DNA of 64,000 nucleotides from Welwitschia mirabilis (Eukaryota; Gnetophyta; Gnetopsida; Welwitschiales): NCBI GenBank assembly GCA_051453625.1, contig JBOZIK010000001.1, forward strand, positions 61,275,708-61,339,707. The letters run 5' to 3'. This document shows, in pieces, positions 23,430-35,261 of this stretch. The notes under the pieces were generated by a model, which worked only from the letters and a program-made list of their open reading frames with translations, was not told the DNA's origin and did no database searches. Position numbers and translations under genes: made by a program. Position 1 is the stretch's first letter; every line of letters starts with the position of its first letter.

Positions 23430-23960
23430 TCATGTGAAGAGATGATTCAAATCAAGAAATTCACTTCCTAACAAGTTAACATCCTTAAAACAATCAATGT
23501 TTAAAGGAAGTTTTATGGTATTGAAAATATTAAGATTAATAATCGTACTTCCAAAAGATATTTTTATAATACCATTTCTACAATTGATCAAAGCATTATA
23601 GGTTGTAAGGAAAGGTATTCCAAGAATTATAAGAGTTATATGATTAACTGTCTTTTCCATCTCTAGGACTATGTAGTCCACAGGAAAGTAGCAACTTACA
23701 ACTTCTGCTATAACATTTTCTACAATTCATAAAGATGATTTAACAAAGTTACTGATCAGTTATAATTGAAGTTTAGTAATCTTTAATCCATCTAAATAAA
23801 TTTTATTTTAGATACAATATGGTAAAATGTTAATACTAGCTCCTAGATCTAATAAGACTAATTCATGATCTTTCTCTCTAATAGTAATTCAAATTGTTAT
23901 ACATTCAAGATCTTTATACATTAAATAGATTTAATTCTAAATAATAGCACTTATTTGTTG
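23430..23960 (-). pseudogene. Gypsy aspartic protease remnant, copy 2
   Basis: On the - strand: LLDLGASINILPYCI (about 23875-23820), then a region with stops, then an open stretch of 83 codons at 23681-23430 containing ILGIPFL and INCRNGIIKISF. Unlike copy 1, the active-site D-L-G-A-S is intact here, but the domain is broken by stops elsewhere, so the protein is not made. The family role is gag processing. Confidence 0.8.
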
Positions 23961-25620
23961 AGCTAAGAAAGCTTTACTCTTAACATTTATCTTCCTCTTA
24001 ATGGTGAATAAGTTTCTTGAGAATTTGGCATAAAAGGGGATTTTCTTAATAACTTCCAAAAGGAAGATATTGATATTGACTTCATTGAAAATTTCTAGAG
24101 CCTCTTATTGCTTCTTCTATATGTAGTGTTTTCTTAGTTATTAAGGAAATGGTAAGGGCTTTCTATGGGATGGAACTTGTGTTGGTTATTCTTTCTCATC
24201 TTTCTTTTCCTCACTAAGTTCATTAAATGCTTTAACCTCATGTATTAGAGTTTTCCCTATGTATTGGTTAATTTATTTATCACTTCATAGATATATTGCC
24301 TTAGTTTTCTCAACATTTATCTCATCTACTTTTTAACCCTTCTACAAATACTTGGATTTGGCTTGGGAGATACTAGAAGTTTACCTTTTTTTACTTTGGT
24401 TGAGAGATGAAAGAATGTGAATAATCATCTAGTTTAATTATTGAACTTTTTTTCCTAATCTCTATAATGTGAAAGAGGTTTATCTGTTAACTTGTTATTA
24501 ATCATCATTGATCTGGAATTGGAATTCTATAAATCTGTTAAGGTATCTTCCAAAGAAAGTAAAGAGGATTATTGGTTATTAGAATATTGAAATTGATCAT
24601 AAGAAGATGATGATGAAGTATATGGGTTTCAAGGTTGGCTTGTAGAAGTTTGTTATGATTATCTTGTCTTCATGAGAAATTGGGATAGTTCATCCATCCA
24701 AGGTTGTAGGTATTAGATAAAGGATTTTTTGTTCTTTGGTTTTGCCATTATTGTCCTACAACATTTACTTACTCTCTCACTACATCTTAAAATATAGGGA
24801 TAGAGTGACATTCTACGGTTTCATGAGTATCGATGTAATAAGTGAAACAACTAATTTGTAGAATGAGTTCCTAAGGATTTGATTTTTCTGGTAAGCTCCT
24901 CTAACTAGATATTGACATTAGTGTTATTTAATAGACTAAATATGCTAGTTTTCTTGATAATTAAATATGATCTAGAAGGCAATTGACTTTTTAAAATCCT
25001 TAGAACTTTCGTAAATGGTCTCTAAGTAATCCCAAGATTTATAATTTTAATTTCTAAAAAGCTTCCTCTACACATTATGTATACAAATTACCTATGATTA
25101 GATGATATTCCTTTATAAATAAAACCTCTAATTACCCCTTATTTAAAACCATGTTGGGAACATTTCAGGAGTAAGTTTTTAAATCTCTCTAAGGTTCAGA
25201 AAAATGTCTCATGATCCTTCTATTGAAAATTCATGATTTCTCTTCTGAGGTTATTTATTTTATGATTTGGAATACATTTTGTGATAAACCCTTGGTTAAG
25301 GTTAGCTCAAGTGGTAATGGAAATAGATCTAAGCATGTATAACCAAGATTTTACTTTTTATCTAAGGGAAAAATAGAAGAAAGTTAACCTAAGAGCATCT
25401 GTGAAATGACATACTCAAACTCCTTACGATGTAAATATGAATCTTCAGACTTCAAATCATGGAAGTGAGGTAAGAGTTGAATCATTGAATATTTGAAGTC
25501 TACCCAATAAACATTTAGAGTTTGAACAATATAAGATAGTATTCCTAGGTATTTTGATTAAATATAGTCTTTTAAAGTTTTTCTAGGTTGTTATGTGTTG
25601 AAATTACTTATAGGAAAGTT
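23961..25620 (-). pseudogene. Gypsy gag remnant, copy 2
   Basis: Collinear with the gag of copy 1 on the - strand, with the same landmarks (the region complementary to the CATTTATCTCATCTAC stretch near 24315; the glycine/asparagine-rich signature near 24660-24740; the Retrotrans_gag-like part near 25020-25360). Frameshifts and stops throughout. Confidence 0.75.
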
Positions 25621-25890
25621 GGATTAAGAATGTGACTAATTTTGTTGATTCATATTATGCTTGTCTTCTGAATAACTTCTAGAATAGGATCTACGTTCTT
25701 GTTTCATTTTGATATTCATACTAGAATTAGGTTAATTTAGATATAATCTCCTATATAGATTATGTTGCCAAAACATGCACTATTTTTAATAATTAAGTCT
25801 TAGTAAGTTATGAAACTGACTCAGTTGAATCTAAAAAGTATTCTAATAAGATTTTAAAGTGAAAAAAAAAAAACTAGTAGCACTAATGAG

Positions 25891-25895
25891 AAAAG
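25891..25895 (+). repeat. Target-site duplication of copia copy 2 (left)
   Basis: AAAAG here and GAAAG at 36439-36443 flank the element. Array units keep the empty site as GGAAAGGTGG. Four of five bases match. Confidence 0.55.
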
Positions 25896-27078
25896 CGTTA
25901 AGTTATAATTTGCCAAGTTGATATCAAATTAATAGTTTTTGATATAGCAAAATATGTTATATTACTCACAAAAAATGATAATCCTTATAGTTCAGAAGTA
26001 ACAAACATTACTCCCTAGCCATACTTGAGCTTAATAAGTTATAATCCCTTAAAAGGATCGACTAAATTCCTAAGGCATTGATTGAACCTATACTAAGAAG
26101 TGCCAAAACCAAATTACTAAGGGATCAAATAGATTCCTGAGGGATCGACTAGACCTAAACTAAAAATGTATATAATCTTTTATCATCAAGGGGTCGATCA
26201 AATTACTAAGGAATTTACCAAACCTAGGCTTAACATGTTTGTTTACTTTTTCTCGTATGAGTTCTACCAAATTAAAATATGGTCGATCAGATATGCAGTC
26301 AACTAGATCCATTATTGGGTCGATCGGACATAGATACGTAAACCTCAGGCCAACCAAAAGAAGATGGGGTCGATCAACTTCAGTGATGACACTCAATGGG
26401 ATCGACCAAAGATTTCAAGGGGTTAACCAATCATAACAGAAATGGGATTTTTTTAAGCCATTGCCTTCCTGTTTTTATCTGTTAGAGAATTAGATCTACT
26501 TGTAAAACCCTAAGATGCATCTCCTATATAATGCTCAGCTATCAAAATCATTATGTCTCTTCCATCTAATCAAAAATAGAACTAGCATCTTGTGATTATC
26601 AATCCTTTGGTTAATTAGTTTACAGTGTACATAATTGGATTTTTGATATCATTTCAGATAGTGTAGCATTATCATTGCTATACCTCAGATGGTGAAACCT
26701 GTGCATTGTGGTACACTATTAACACCGAAAATCATTCTCTTGAAAGGCTAAAACTGAGCCTCTAAAAAGTCTAACTATAAAAGGTTATATATGAATTTGA
26801 GATATTTAGAAAGTAAGTAATAAAGATCTAGATTAGTCTTGAGTAGAAGCTAATTGTCCAAAGTGGAGTAGGGGGTTTTCTAAATTACTATAAATCTTGT
26901 GTCTGTTACTCTCCATTGGTATTTTGTGTTTTTCAATTATTTTTCTTTCAAATCATTTTTGGTATTTCATATGGATAACTATTTTTAGTATTTAGTAATT
27001 TGTGGAGATAGCTTTTAAATTTAATTTTTAAATCCTATTTAATTCCTCTCCCTCTCCTTCTAGGTTTTAGATCCTTCA
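25896..27078 (+). repeat. 5' LTR of copia copy 2
   Basis: 1,183 bp, from CGTTAAGTT (the 3' LTR has TGTTAAGTT) to ATCCTTCA. It contains many spaced copies of a GGTCGATCAGA-like motif between 26050 and 26420. A TATA-like CTATATAATG sits at about 26524. Confidence 0.85.
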
Positions 27079-27080
27079 TT

Positions 27081-27092
27081 TGGTATTAGAGT
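27081..27092 (+). promoter_or_regulatory. Primer binding site (initiator tRNA-Met)
   Basis: TGGTATTAGAGT, two bases after the LTR end. It differs by single substitutions from the plant copia consensus TGGTATCAGAGC. Confidence 0.85.
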
Positions 27093-27144
27093 GAAGTTGA
27101 GTCATTGGTAGAGCCTAATAGATCTTAACTCTTGAATCCTAACT

Positions 27145-28950
27145 ATGAGTAATTCTTCATCTATTGAAAGACCACCCATGTTTGATGGAACCAACTATAC
27201 TTATTGGAAGGCCCAAATGAGAATCTTCCTTAGATCCTTAGATGTAGACATAGAGGAGGTAATATATAATGGATACCTTATGCTCATATTATCCAAAAAT
27301 GATAGTAATGAAACCACCATGGTGGTTGAGAAATCTCGATACTAATGAACCCCTACCAACAAAGCTAAGGCTACCCTAGATGCCCATGCTCTTAATGTTA
27401 TTTTTTGTGTAGTTTGTGTAGATGAATTCAAAAAGATTGTGAACTATAAACATACTAAGGAAGCTTGGGATATTTTTGAAATAGCACATAAAGAAACATC
27501 CACTGTAAAGGAGGCAAAGCTATAGATGCTTATATCTAAATTTAAAGATATTCTAATGAAAGAAGAAGAGACTCTATAAGAGTTATTTGCTAGACTGACA
27601 GACATACTAAACTCTATGACAAGTCTACATGAGAAAATGAATGAATAAAAGGTTGTACGAAAAGTTCTAAAATCTCTCCCAAAATTCTTTAAGCCAAAGA
27701 TCATAGCCACTGAGAAAAGCAAGAACATCAAGACTGATACTAGAAGAACTATAAGGTAATCTTCAAACTTATGAATTAAAGTTTNNNNNNNNNNNNNNNN
27801 NNNNNNNNNNNNNNNNNNNNNNNNNNNNNNNNNNNNNNNNNNNNNNNNNNNNNNNNNNNNNNNNNNNNNNNNNNNNNNNNNNNNNNNNNNNNNNNNNNNN
27901 NNNNNNNNNNNNNNNNNNNNNNNNNNNNNNNNNNNNNNNNNNNNNNNNNNNNNNNNNNNNNNNNNNNNNNNNNNNNNNNNNNNNNNNNNNNNNNNNNNNN
28001 NNNNNNNNNNNNNNNNNNNNNNNNNNNNNNNNNNNNNNNNNNNNNNNNNNNNNNNNNNNNNNNNNNNNNNNNNNNNNNNNNNNNNNNNNNNNNNNNNNNN
28101 NNNNNNNNNNNNNNNNNNNNNNNNNNNNNNNNNNNNNNNNNNNNNNNNNNNNNNNNNNNNNNNNNNNNNNNNNNNNNNNNNNNNNNNNNNNNNNNNNNNN
28201 NNNNNNNNNNNNNNNNNNNNNNNNNNNNNNNNNNNNNNNNNNNNNNNNNNNNNNNNNNNNNNNNNNNNNNNNNNNNNNNNNNNNNNNNNNNNNNNNNNNN
28301 NNNNNNNNNNNNNNNNNNNNNNNNNNNNNNNNNNNNNNNNNNNNNNNNNNNNNNNNNNNNNNNNNNNNNNNNNNNNNNNNNNNNNNNNNNNNNNNNNNNN
28401 NNNNNNNNNNNNNNNNNNNNNNNNNNNNNNNNNNNNNNNNNNNNNNNNNNNNNNNNNNNNNNNNNNNNNNNNNNNNNNNNNNNNNNNNNNNNNNNNNNNN
28501 NNNNNNNNNNNNNNNNNNNNNNNNNNNNNNNNNNNNNNNNNNNNNNNNNNNNNNNNNNNNNNNNNNNNNNNNNNNNNNNNNNNNNNNNNNNNNNNNNNNN
28601 GGAATTAGAGGAGGTACAAGATAATCTTCAAACTTATGAATTAATATTTTCTAAAGATAAAAATAAAAGTCTTGTATTGAAAAGTATGCAAGAAGAGTCT
28701 AGATTTAAAAAATCAGATGAAGACCTTGATGAAGATGAGGTTGCTCTTTTGGTAAGAAGAATCAAAAAATTCTCACACAGAAGAAAGAGACAAGGTAAAC
28801 CAACTAAGAAACCAAAGAGGAGTCATTTCAAACTAAGAAGAGATATATAAAAAGGAAAGGCGATATAATGCTATGCATATAATGAATATGGACATGTTAC
28901 AAATGATTATCTAAATAAGAGAAAAGATTAGAGGAAATCCAAAATATCAT
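27145..28950 (+). pseudogene. Copia gag remnant, copy 2
   Basis: Starts MSNSSSIERPPMFDGTNYTY at 27145, 53 bp after the primer site; this is the typical N-terminus of SIRE/Maximus gag. The first 66 codons are open. The frame then continues with stops to the N gap (27785), resumes after 28601 (LEEVQDNLQTYEL), and shows an acidic stretch (DEDLDEDEVALLVRRIKKF, 28714-28770). It ends with a zinc-knuckle remnant CYAYNEYGHV near 28871, in which the second Cys is Tyr. Confidence 0.85.
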
Positions 28951-29599
28951 CTTTCATTTAACCTGAGATAAATGTAGATGAAGAAGATGAAAGTAGCTTA
29001 AACCAAGAGTAAGATGGAGATAGAAGACTATCCTTTATGACAATAGTCTCTCCCATAAAGAACATGCCTTGCTCAATAGAACTAAATGATCTAGATCTTA
29101 TTGAAGAAGATCAAAAGGAGCTGCAAGATACTTGCTAAGAGCTCTATTCAGAATGTGAAAAATTGGCAAAATGGTTCAATGAACTAAACAAGATAGTAAA
29201 GGCCCTAAATAAGAAAAGGAAGAGTTGGAGACAAATTACAAGAGGGTTCAAACAGAAAAAACCAAGCTAACTTAAGGGATGCAAAGCTTGTCTCACTTTG
29301 TAAATAAATTTTTAAATAGTTCAAGTAAATTAGAATAGATGCTTGGGATACAAATACCAGTTCATGATAAGAAAGGTATTCACTTCATCTCTTAAAAATC
29401 ATGAAATTAGTTGAATCAAATGACATTGTAAAATAACTCTATGTCAAAAATTACTTGTTATTTTTATGGAAAGATAGATCATTCAAAATTATTTTGTAAT
29501 GCTAGAAGGTTAATACTCTTTTTAAATTCTATTAGTACTTTTTCATTTAAATTTCTCCTGAGGAGATGTGTACCACAATAGTCCAAATGGACTAAGTGG

Positions 29600-32580
29600 G
29601 TGAGGGATGATAATTTGAAAAGTTTATTAATCCAAAAAACCTTTAAAGTATCAAATGAAACTTGTTGGTACTTGAATAATCATTGTTCTCCATACATGAC
29701 AAGTGAAAAATCAAAATTCCAACATTTGGATGACTTTGATGGAGGAGAATTAACATTTTTTAACAATGGAAAAGCAAATCAGTGGAAGTAACATGCATAA
29801 AATTAATGAAGCTCTATACATAAATTGTCTTAAATATAATTTGTTGAGTATTAGTCAGATTTGTGATAAAAGTCATAAACTATTTTTGATAGTTAAAAGT
29901 ATGAAGTTAGACATGATAAAACAAATGATGTTCTTCTTAAAGCAAATATAATTAATAATATTTATAGCATTAATCAATCTTCATCTGCTTATTATTTTTG
30001 TCATATAAATCAAGAATAATTATGACATCAATGATTAAAACATATAAACTATGATAATCTCAAAACCATCATTAAAAAGAAGATCGTGAAAGGAATTCCC
30101 AAGATTAACATTGAAAAACATGGGCTATGTGATGCTTGTCAAAAATGAAAACAATTCAGAACTTCTTATAAAACTAAAATCTTAGTCTCCTTAATAATGC
30201 CACTTGAACTCATTCACATGGACTTGATGGGTCCTGTCCAAACTAAATGTCTAGGAGGAAAATGATATTTCTTAACTATAGTTGACGAATAATCTAGATT
30301 TACTTGGATTATCTTCTTAGGAAATAAAGCTGGAGCTTTTAAAAGTTCTGTTGAAATCTATAACAAAATTCAAAATGAGAAAGGTTATACTATCAAAAAA
30401 ATTAGAAGTGATCATAAAGGAGAATTCAAAAATCATTTTTTTAAGAAGTATTATGAAGATAATGGTATAGAATAGTAGTTTTAAGCCCCAAAGACTCCTC
30501 AATAAAATTGAATTACAAAGATGAAAAACCGAATCCTTTAAGAAATGGCAACAACAATGCTAAATGATAAGGAAACTCCTAAAATATTTTTAGCTAAAGT
30601 AGTGAGTACAACATGTTACATTATCAACAAAGTCTATCTAAGGCTAGGTATGGATAAAACTCCCTATGAGCTTTAGAAAGAAGAAAACCAAATGTTTCAT
30701 ATTTTAAGGTCTTTGAAAGTAAATGCATTATCTTAAAAGATAGAGAACATTTAGTAAATTTGAGTTCAAAGATGATAAAGTAATCTTTTTAGGATTACTC
30801 AACTAGAAGTAGAGCCTACCAAGTTTTCAATAAATGAATTCTAACAGTGGAATAATCTATAAATGTTCAAATAAATGACTTTAGTATAAGAATTCTCCAT
30901 TAAAATGGTGAAGATAATCTAACTCTAAGTAACCCCACAGTAAAAGAAGTAATAACTGAAAAGGGTGAAGAGCCATCTCAAAAGGTCACTTTTAAAAAGT
31001 TTAAAGAGCTAAAAGTTCAATCAATTGAATCTATTATTGGAGATGTAAGCTCAAAATTTTGAACTAGAAACTCTCTTAAAAATTTCTATGCTCACATTTA
31101 TTATGTCTCTCAAATTAAACCCAAAAAGTTTGAAGGGGGTGAATCTCTTGAAAAATGGATGATGACTATGCAAGATGAACTTCAACAATTTAAAAGAAAT
31201 GATGTTTGAAAACTTGCAAAAAACCAAAAGATCAAAATATAAATGGAACAAAATGGATCTTTAAAAGCAAGTGTAATAAACACAATAATGTGATTAAGAA
31301 TAAGATAAGATTAGTAGCCCAAGGATTTAAACAAATTGAAGGAATAAATGAAGGAGATACATTTGCTCTAGTGACTAGACTAGACAACATTAGAATGTTT
31401 CTCTCATATGCAGCCTTTAAAAACATCAAAGATTTTTAGATGGATGTGAAAAGTGCCTTTTTAAATGGAACTCTCAATGAAAAACTTTACGCGGAACAAC
31501 CTCAAGGTTTCATAGATCCACACAAACCAAACTATGTATATACACTTAAAAAGGCTTTGTATGATTTAAAACAAGCTCCAAGGTCTTGATATGAAAAACT
31601 AGAAATATTTTTTAATGAAAATAATTACACTTATGGCACTATGGATAAAACCTTATTTGTTAAAAATCTTAAAAAGGACTTGATAATCATTCAATCTATG
31701 TTGATGACATAATTTTGAAGCCTTAAATAAAGATCTCTTAAAAGAATTTGCTATAATTATGACAACAAATTTTGAAATGAGTATGTTGGGTGAAGTTCGC
31801 ATGTTTCTTGGTCTTTAAATTAAACAAATAAAACATGGTATTTTCATCTCTTAATCTAAATATTCAAGGGATTTAATTAAATAATTTAGACTAAAAACTA
31901 CAAAATCAACTGACACACCTATGTCAACTTCATGTAGGGTCAGTCTTGATGATCATGGAAAATCTGTGGACCAAAAAATTTACAAAAGCATGATAAGAAG
32001 TCTATTGTATTTAACTACAAGTAGACCTGACATAATATTCAGTGTTGCTATTTGTGCAAGATATCATACTCAACCAAGGGAATCACACCTCCAAGCGATC
32101 AAAAGGATCATAATCTATATACAAGATACAAGTGACTATGGACTATGGTATCCTACAGAAAATTCCTTTGAGTTTATAGGTTTTAGTAATGCAGACTGGG
32201 CTTGTTGTAAAGATGATCGAAAAGTCACTAATGGAAATTATTTTATCTTAAGAACATGCTTGGTAGGATGAGTAAGTAAAAAGCAAAACTCTATCTCCTT
32301 TCACAGCCAAAGTAGAATATATAGTAGTAGGAAGGTCTTCTACCCATCTTTTATGAATGAAGGAAATGCTCAAAGACTTTGAAGTTACTTTTAGATAGGT
32401 ACCAATATTTTTTGACAATACTAGTACAATTAATATCTCAAAAACCCTATTCAACATTCTAGAACTAAACATTTTGAACTGAGATATCTTTTACTTAGAG
32501 ATCAAGTAGAAAAAGGAAACATTTATATGAACTTTATAAGCACTGATAGACAACTAACTAATATTTTCACAAAACTCTGA
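29600..32580 (+). pseudogene. Copia pol remnant (protease, integrase, RT, RNase H), copy 2
   Basis: Protease: CWYLNNHCSPYMTSEKSKF at 29663-29719; the catalytic D-S-G triplet is N-N-H (29675-29683), so it is dead. Integrase: LIHMDLMGPVQTK from about 30208 and IRSDHKGEF near 30400. Reverse transcriptase: WIFKSKC (31252), [18 protein letters not shown] (31440-31469), and YVDD at 31697-31708 after a frame change. RNase H: SLLYLTTSRPDIIFS (32000 region), NADWACCKDDRK (32191-32226), and TKHFELRYLLLRDQV near 32465-32510. About ten stops and several frameshifts interrupt it. The order protease-integrase-RT-RNase H confirms copia. Confidence 0.9.
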
Positions 32581-33036
32581 ACTTTGACAATTATTTGAGA
32601 CTTCATCGTGAACTGGGGGGTTGTCTCTTTGTCTTCTAACAAAAAGCAGGGCGGTCAACTGGTTCTTAAATCTGGTTGACTAGATTTAGAGAAGTAGGGT
32701 CAACCAAATTTGATCCAGTTACCTAATCTTTTCTATATTAGACTTGAATTCAGTCATGTTAATCAGACTAAAGTTCTAGTCAATCAGACCTAGAAGTTTC
32801 ATGACCCAAATCTCATTAGGTCAACCAGATCATAACCCAGTCAACCAAACTTATAGGATTATAGGGTGATAGATAGGTAATAAACCCAATTTTTTTCTTA
32901 GATATGACTTAATCATCCCTCTTTATAAAATATTATGGAGCCCTAACCTTCTTCATTCATACCTGTCTACTTTTCTCTCTTAGATCTAGTTGTCTTTCTG
33001 CATTTCTTTTATCTTTAGGAAGTGCCACATGCTCAA
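32581..33036 (+). mobile_element. Spacer between pol and the extra ORF of copia copy 2
   Basis: Non-coding. Between 32650 and 32860 it holds several short GGTCAACCAGA-like motifs on a background resembling the element LTR, followed by CTTTATAAAATATTATGGAG near 32920, which could be an internal TATA-like site. Confidence 0.5.
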
Positions 33037-34084
33037 ATGGTAGAGCGTCCCTCTAGAATAGCTTGTCAAAAGGAGCTAACCAGTAAATATCTAGGGTATT
33101 TTTACTCTAGAATGTCAAATGAGGCCTTACAAAAGTTCTCTGAGAAGTTTGAGAAGAAGCTTATCTATTAAGAAAGGTCTATTACTTTTGGGGAACTCAG
33201 AGAGTTAAGGGATATGATAAGGCTATTAAATGGACTTGATATTTCCTAATTTTTAAGATTTTTAGGTCATCCCACCATTTTCTTACTTGTATATTCTATT
33301 GTAATGCTTCATTTGATGTTGATTCCTTTGCTCTTATAACCCTTGTTTTAGGTAGAAGGACTCGAGTTACTGAAAATATGATAGCCTCCCTTACAAATCT
33401 CCCTAGAGGAGACTATGAGGAGTTTTGTCCCTTACGTGACTTTATGGAGGATAAGGCAAAGATCACTAGGGAACTCTGTGATAAGCTCATTCATTGGAAA
33501 ACTACCCTTTTCACGTCCCATCTTACCCCTAAATACCGCTTTCTCTATTTAGGTTTTACTTACAATTTTTTATTTCTTTTGAATCATCATGATGAAACCT
33601 CCAACTATCGTGCTTAAATATTGTATTTGGTAGGAATTAGTTGATGCTCCTGTCATTATTCTTAAGAATATGATCTCTCAGTTAGAATATCATAAAACTA
33701 GGATTCTTTCTTACTCTGTTTTGATCACAAATACCTGTCATCATTTTAGACTCCAATTGCATCCCAAGCTAGAAACTTTAACTCTTATGTCATCCATTGG
33801 ATGTTTAGCTCTATCCTGCATGCACATTTTCTCCAAATCTAAGAAATCTTTTAAGTCTTCTTCTTTGAAGTAGACCTCTTTCAAGGAGACTCTTTCATAC
33901 CTGAAGAAGTTAAATTCACACACTTGGCACATGAAAGAGGCTCTCATTGTAGTAGGGTACAAGGTCACAAATACTTTTAAGGAAGCTGATAGCTCTACTC
34001 AAAAGGCGCCCAAAGAAGAAAAAGAATAAGACCCAGATTCTAAAGAAGAATCTGAGGAGGAGGAAGAAGAAGAATTAGATTAAA
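33037..34084 (+). pseudogene. Extra ORF downstream of pol in copia copy 2
   Basis: A coding remnant follows pol and precedes the polypurine tract. It starts MVERPSRIACQKELTSKYLG at 33037, runs with stops, has open parts at 33378-33617 (FCPLRDFMEDKAKIT) and 33670-33873, and ends in an acidic tail (EESEEEEEEELD, to 34084). SIRE/Maximus elements are known to carry an additional ORF at this place, often called env-like. I see no clear signal peptide or membrane span here, so no function is assigned. The acidic C-terminus and Lys/Glu-rich middle suggest a soluble protein. Confidence 0.6.
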
Positions 34085-35084
34085 TTGTTGTTATCTTTGT
34101 TGTTTTTTAGTTGTTCTAGTCTGTTCTTGTTATTATTTTTTTTTTCTTCTTTGTCACTGATGTAAAAAGGAGGAGAAATAGTTATTCTAAAATTAGTTAT
34201 TATTAGTTGTTCTTAGTTGTGATAGTATTTCTTATGAAGTATCTTTTAGTTGTACTACTTAAAACTAATTAATAGAAATGCATTTACTATCATTTTGTTT
34301 TATCTATTAATGCATATTATATGTCTCATGAACTATACTATCAATTTGTTTATATATATNNNNNNNNNNNNNNNNNNNNNNNNNNNNNNNNNNNNNNNNN
34401 NNNNNNNNNNNNNNNNNNNNNNNNNNNNNNNNNNNNNNNNNNNNNNNNNNNNNNNNNNNNNNNNNNNNNNNNNNNNNNNNNNNNNNNNNNNNNNNNNNNN
34501 NNNNNNNNNNNNNNNNNNNNNNNNNNNNNNNNNNNNNNNNNNNNNNNNNNNNNNNNNNNNNNNNNNNNNNNNNNNNNNNNNNNNNNNNNNNNNNNNNNNN
34601 NNNNNNNNNNNNNNNNNNNNNNNNNNNNNNNNNNNNNNNNNNNNNNNNNNNNNNNNNNNNNNNNNNNNNNNNNNNNNNNNNNNNNNNNNNNNNNNNNNNN
34701 NNNNNNNNNNNNNNNNNNNNNNNNNNNNNNNNNNNNNNNNNNNNNNNNNNNNNNNNNNNNNNNNNNNNNNNNNNNNNNNNNNNNNNNNNNNNNNNNNNNN
34801 NNNNNNNNNNNNNNNNNNNNNNNNNNNNNNNNNNNNNNNNNNNNNNNNNNNNNNNNNNNNNNNNNNNNNNNNNNNNNNNNNNNNNNNNNNNNNNNNNNNN
34901 NNNNNNNNNNNNNNNNNNNNNNNNNNNNNNNNNNNNNNNNNNNNNNNNNNNNNNNNNNNNNNNNNNNNNNNNNNNNNNNNNNNNNNNNNNNNNNNNNNNN
35001 NNNNNNNNNNNNNNNNNNNNNNNNNNNNNNNNNNNNNNNNNNNNNNNNNNNNNNNNNNNNNNNNNNNNNNNNNNNNNNNNNNNN

Positions 35085-35110
35085 TGTGTGTGTGTGTGTG
35101 TGTGTGTGTG
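35085..35110 (+). repeat. TG dinucleotide microsatellite at gap edge
   Basis: About thirteen TG units directly after the 725-N gap (34360-35084); the left gap edge is a TATATATAT run. The gap was probably caused by a compound AT/TG microsatellite. Confidence 0.85.
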
Positions 35111-35249
35111 GGGCTTTCTTTTGGAAAATCATTATGAATGCTTAATTTGGATAAATATGTCATTATTTTTTCACAAATCTAATGGACATTTTCTGTGGAG
35201 GACTTTTTAAATTAATATTTTCAACTAACTATAGTTTGCCATCAATGTC

Positions 35250-35261
35250 AAAGGGAGAGAT
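35250..35261 (+). promoter_or_regulatory. Polypurine tract of copia copy 2
   Basis: AAAGGGAGAGAT immediately before the 3' LTR (TGTTAAG). The same arrangement is seen on the opposite strand at 63980-63993. Confidence 0.85.

Noticed and set aside
26160-26436. Open frames on both strands of the copia 5' LTR
   Set aside because: Shadow frames created by the GGTCGATC motif series in the LTR.
34250-35163. Long open frames of 260-295 codons on both strands
   Set aside because: They consist almost entirely of N; only the edges are real sequence (AT and TG microsatellite).
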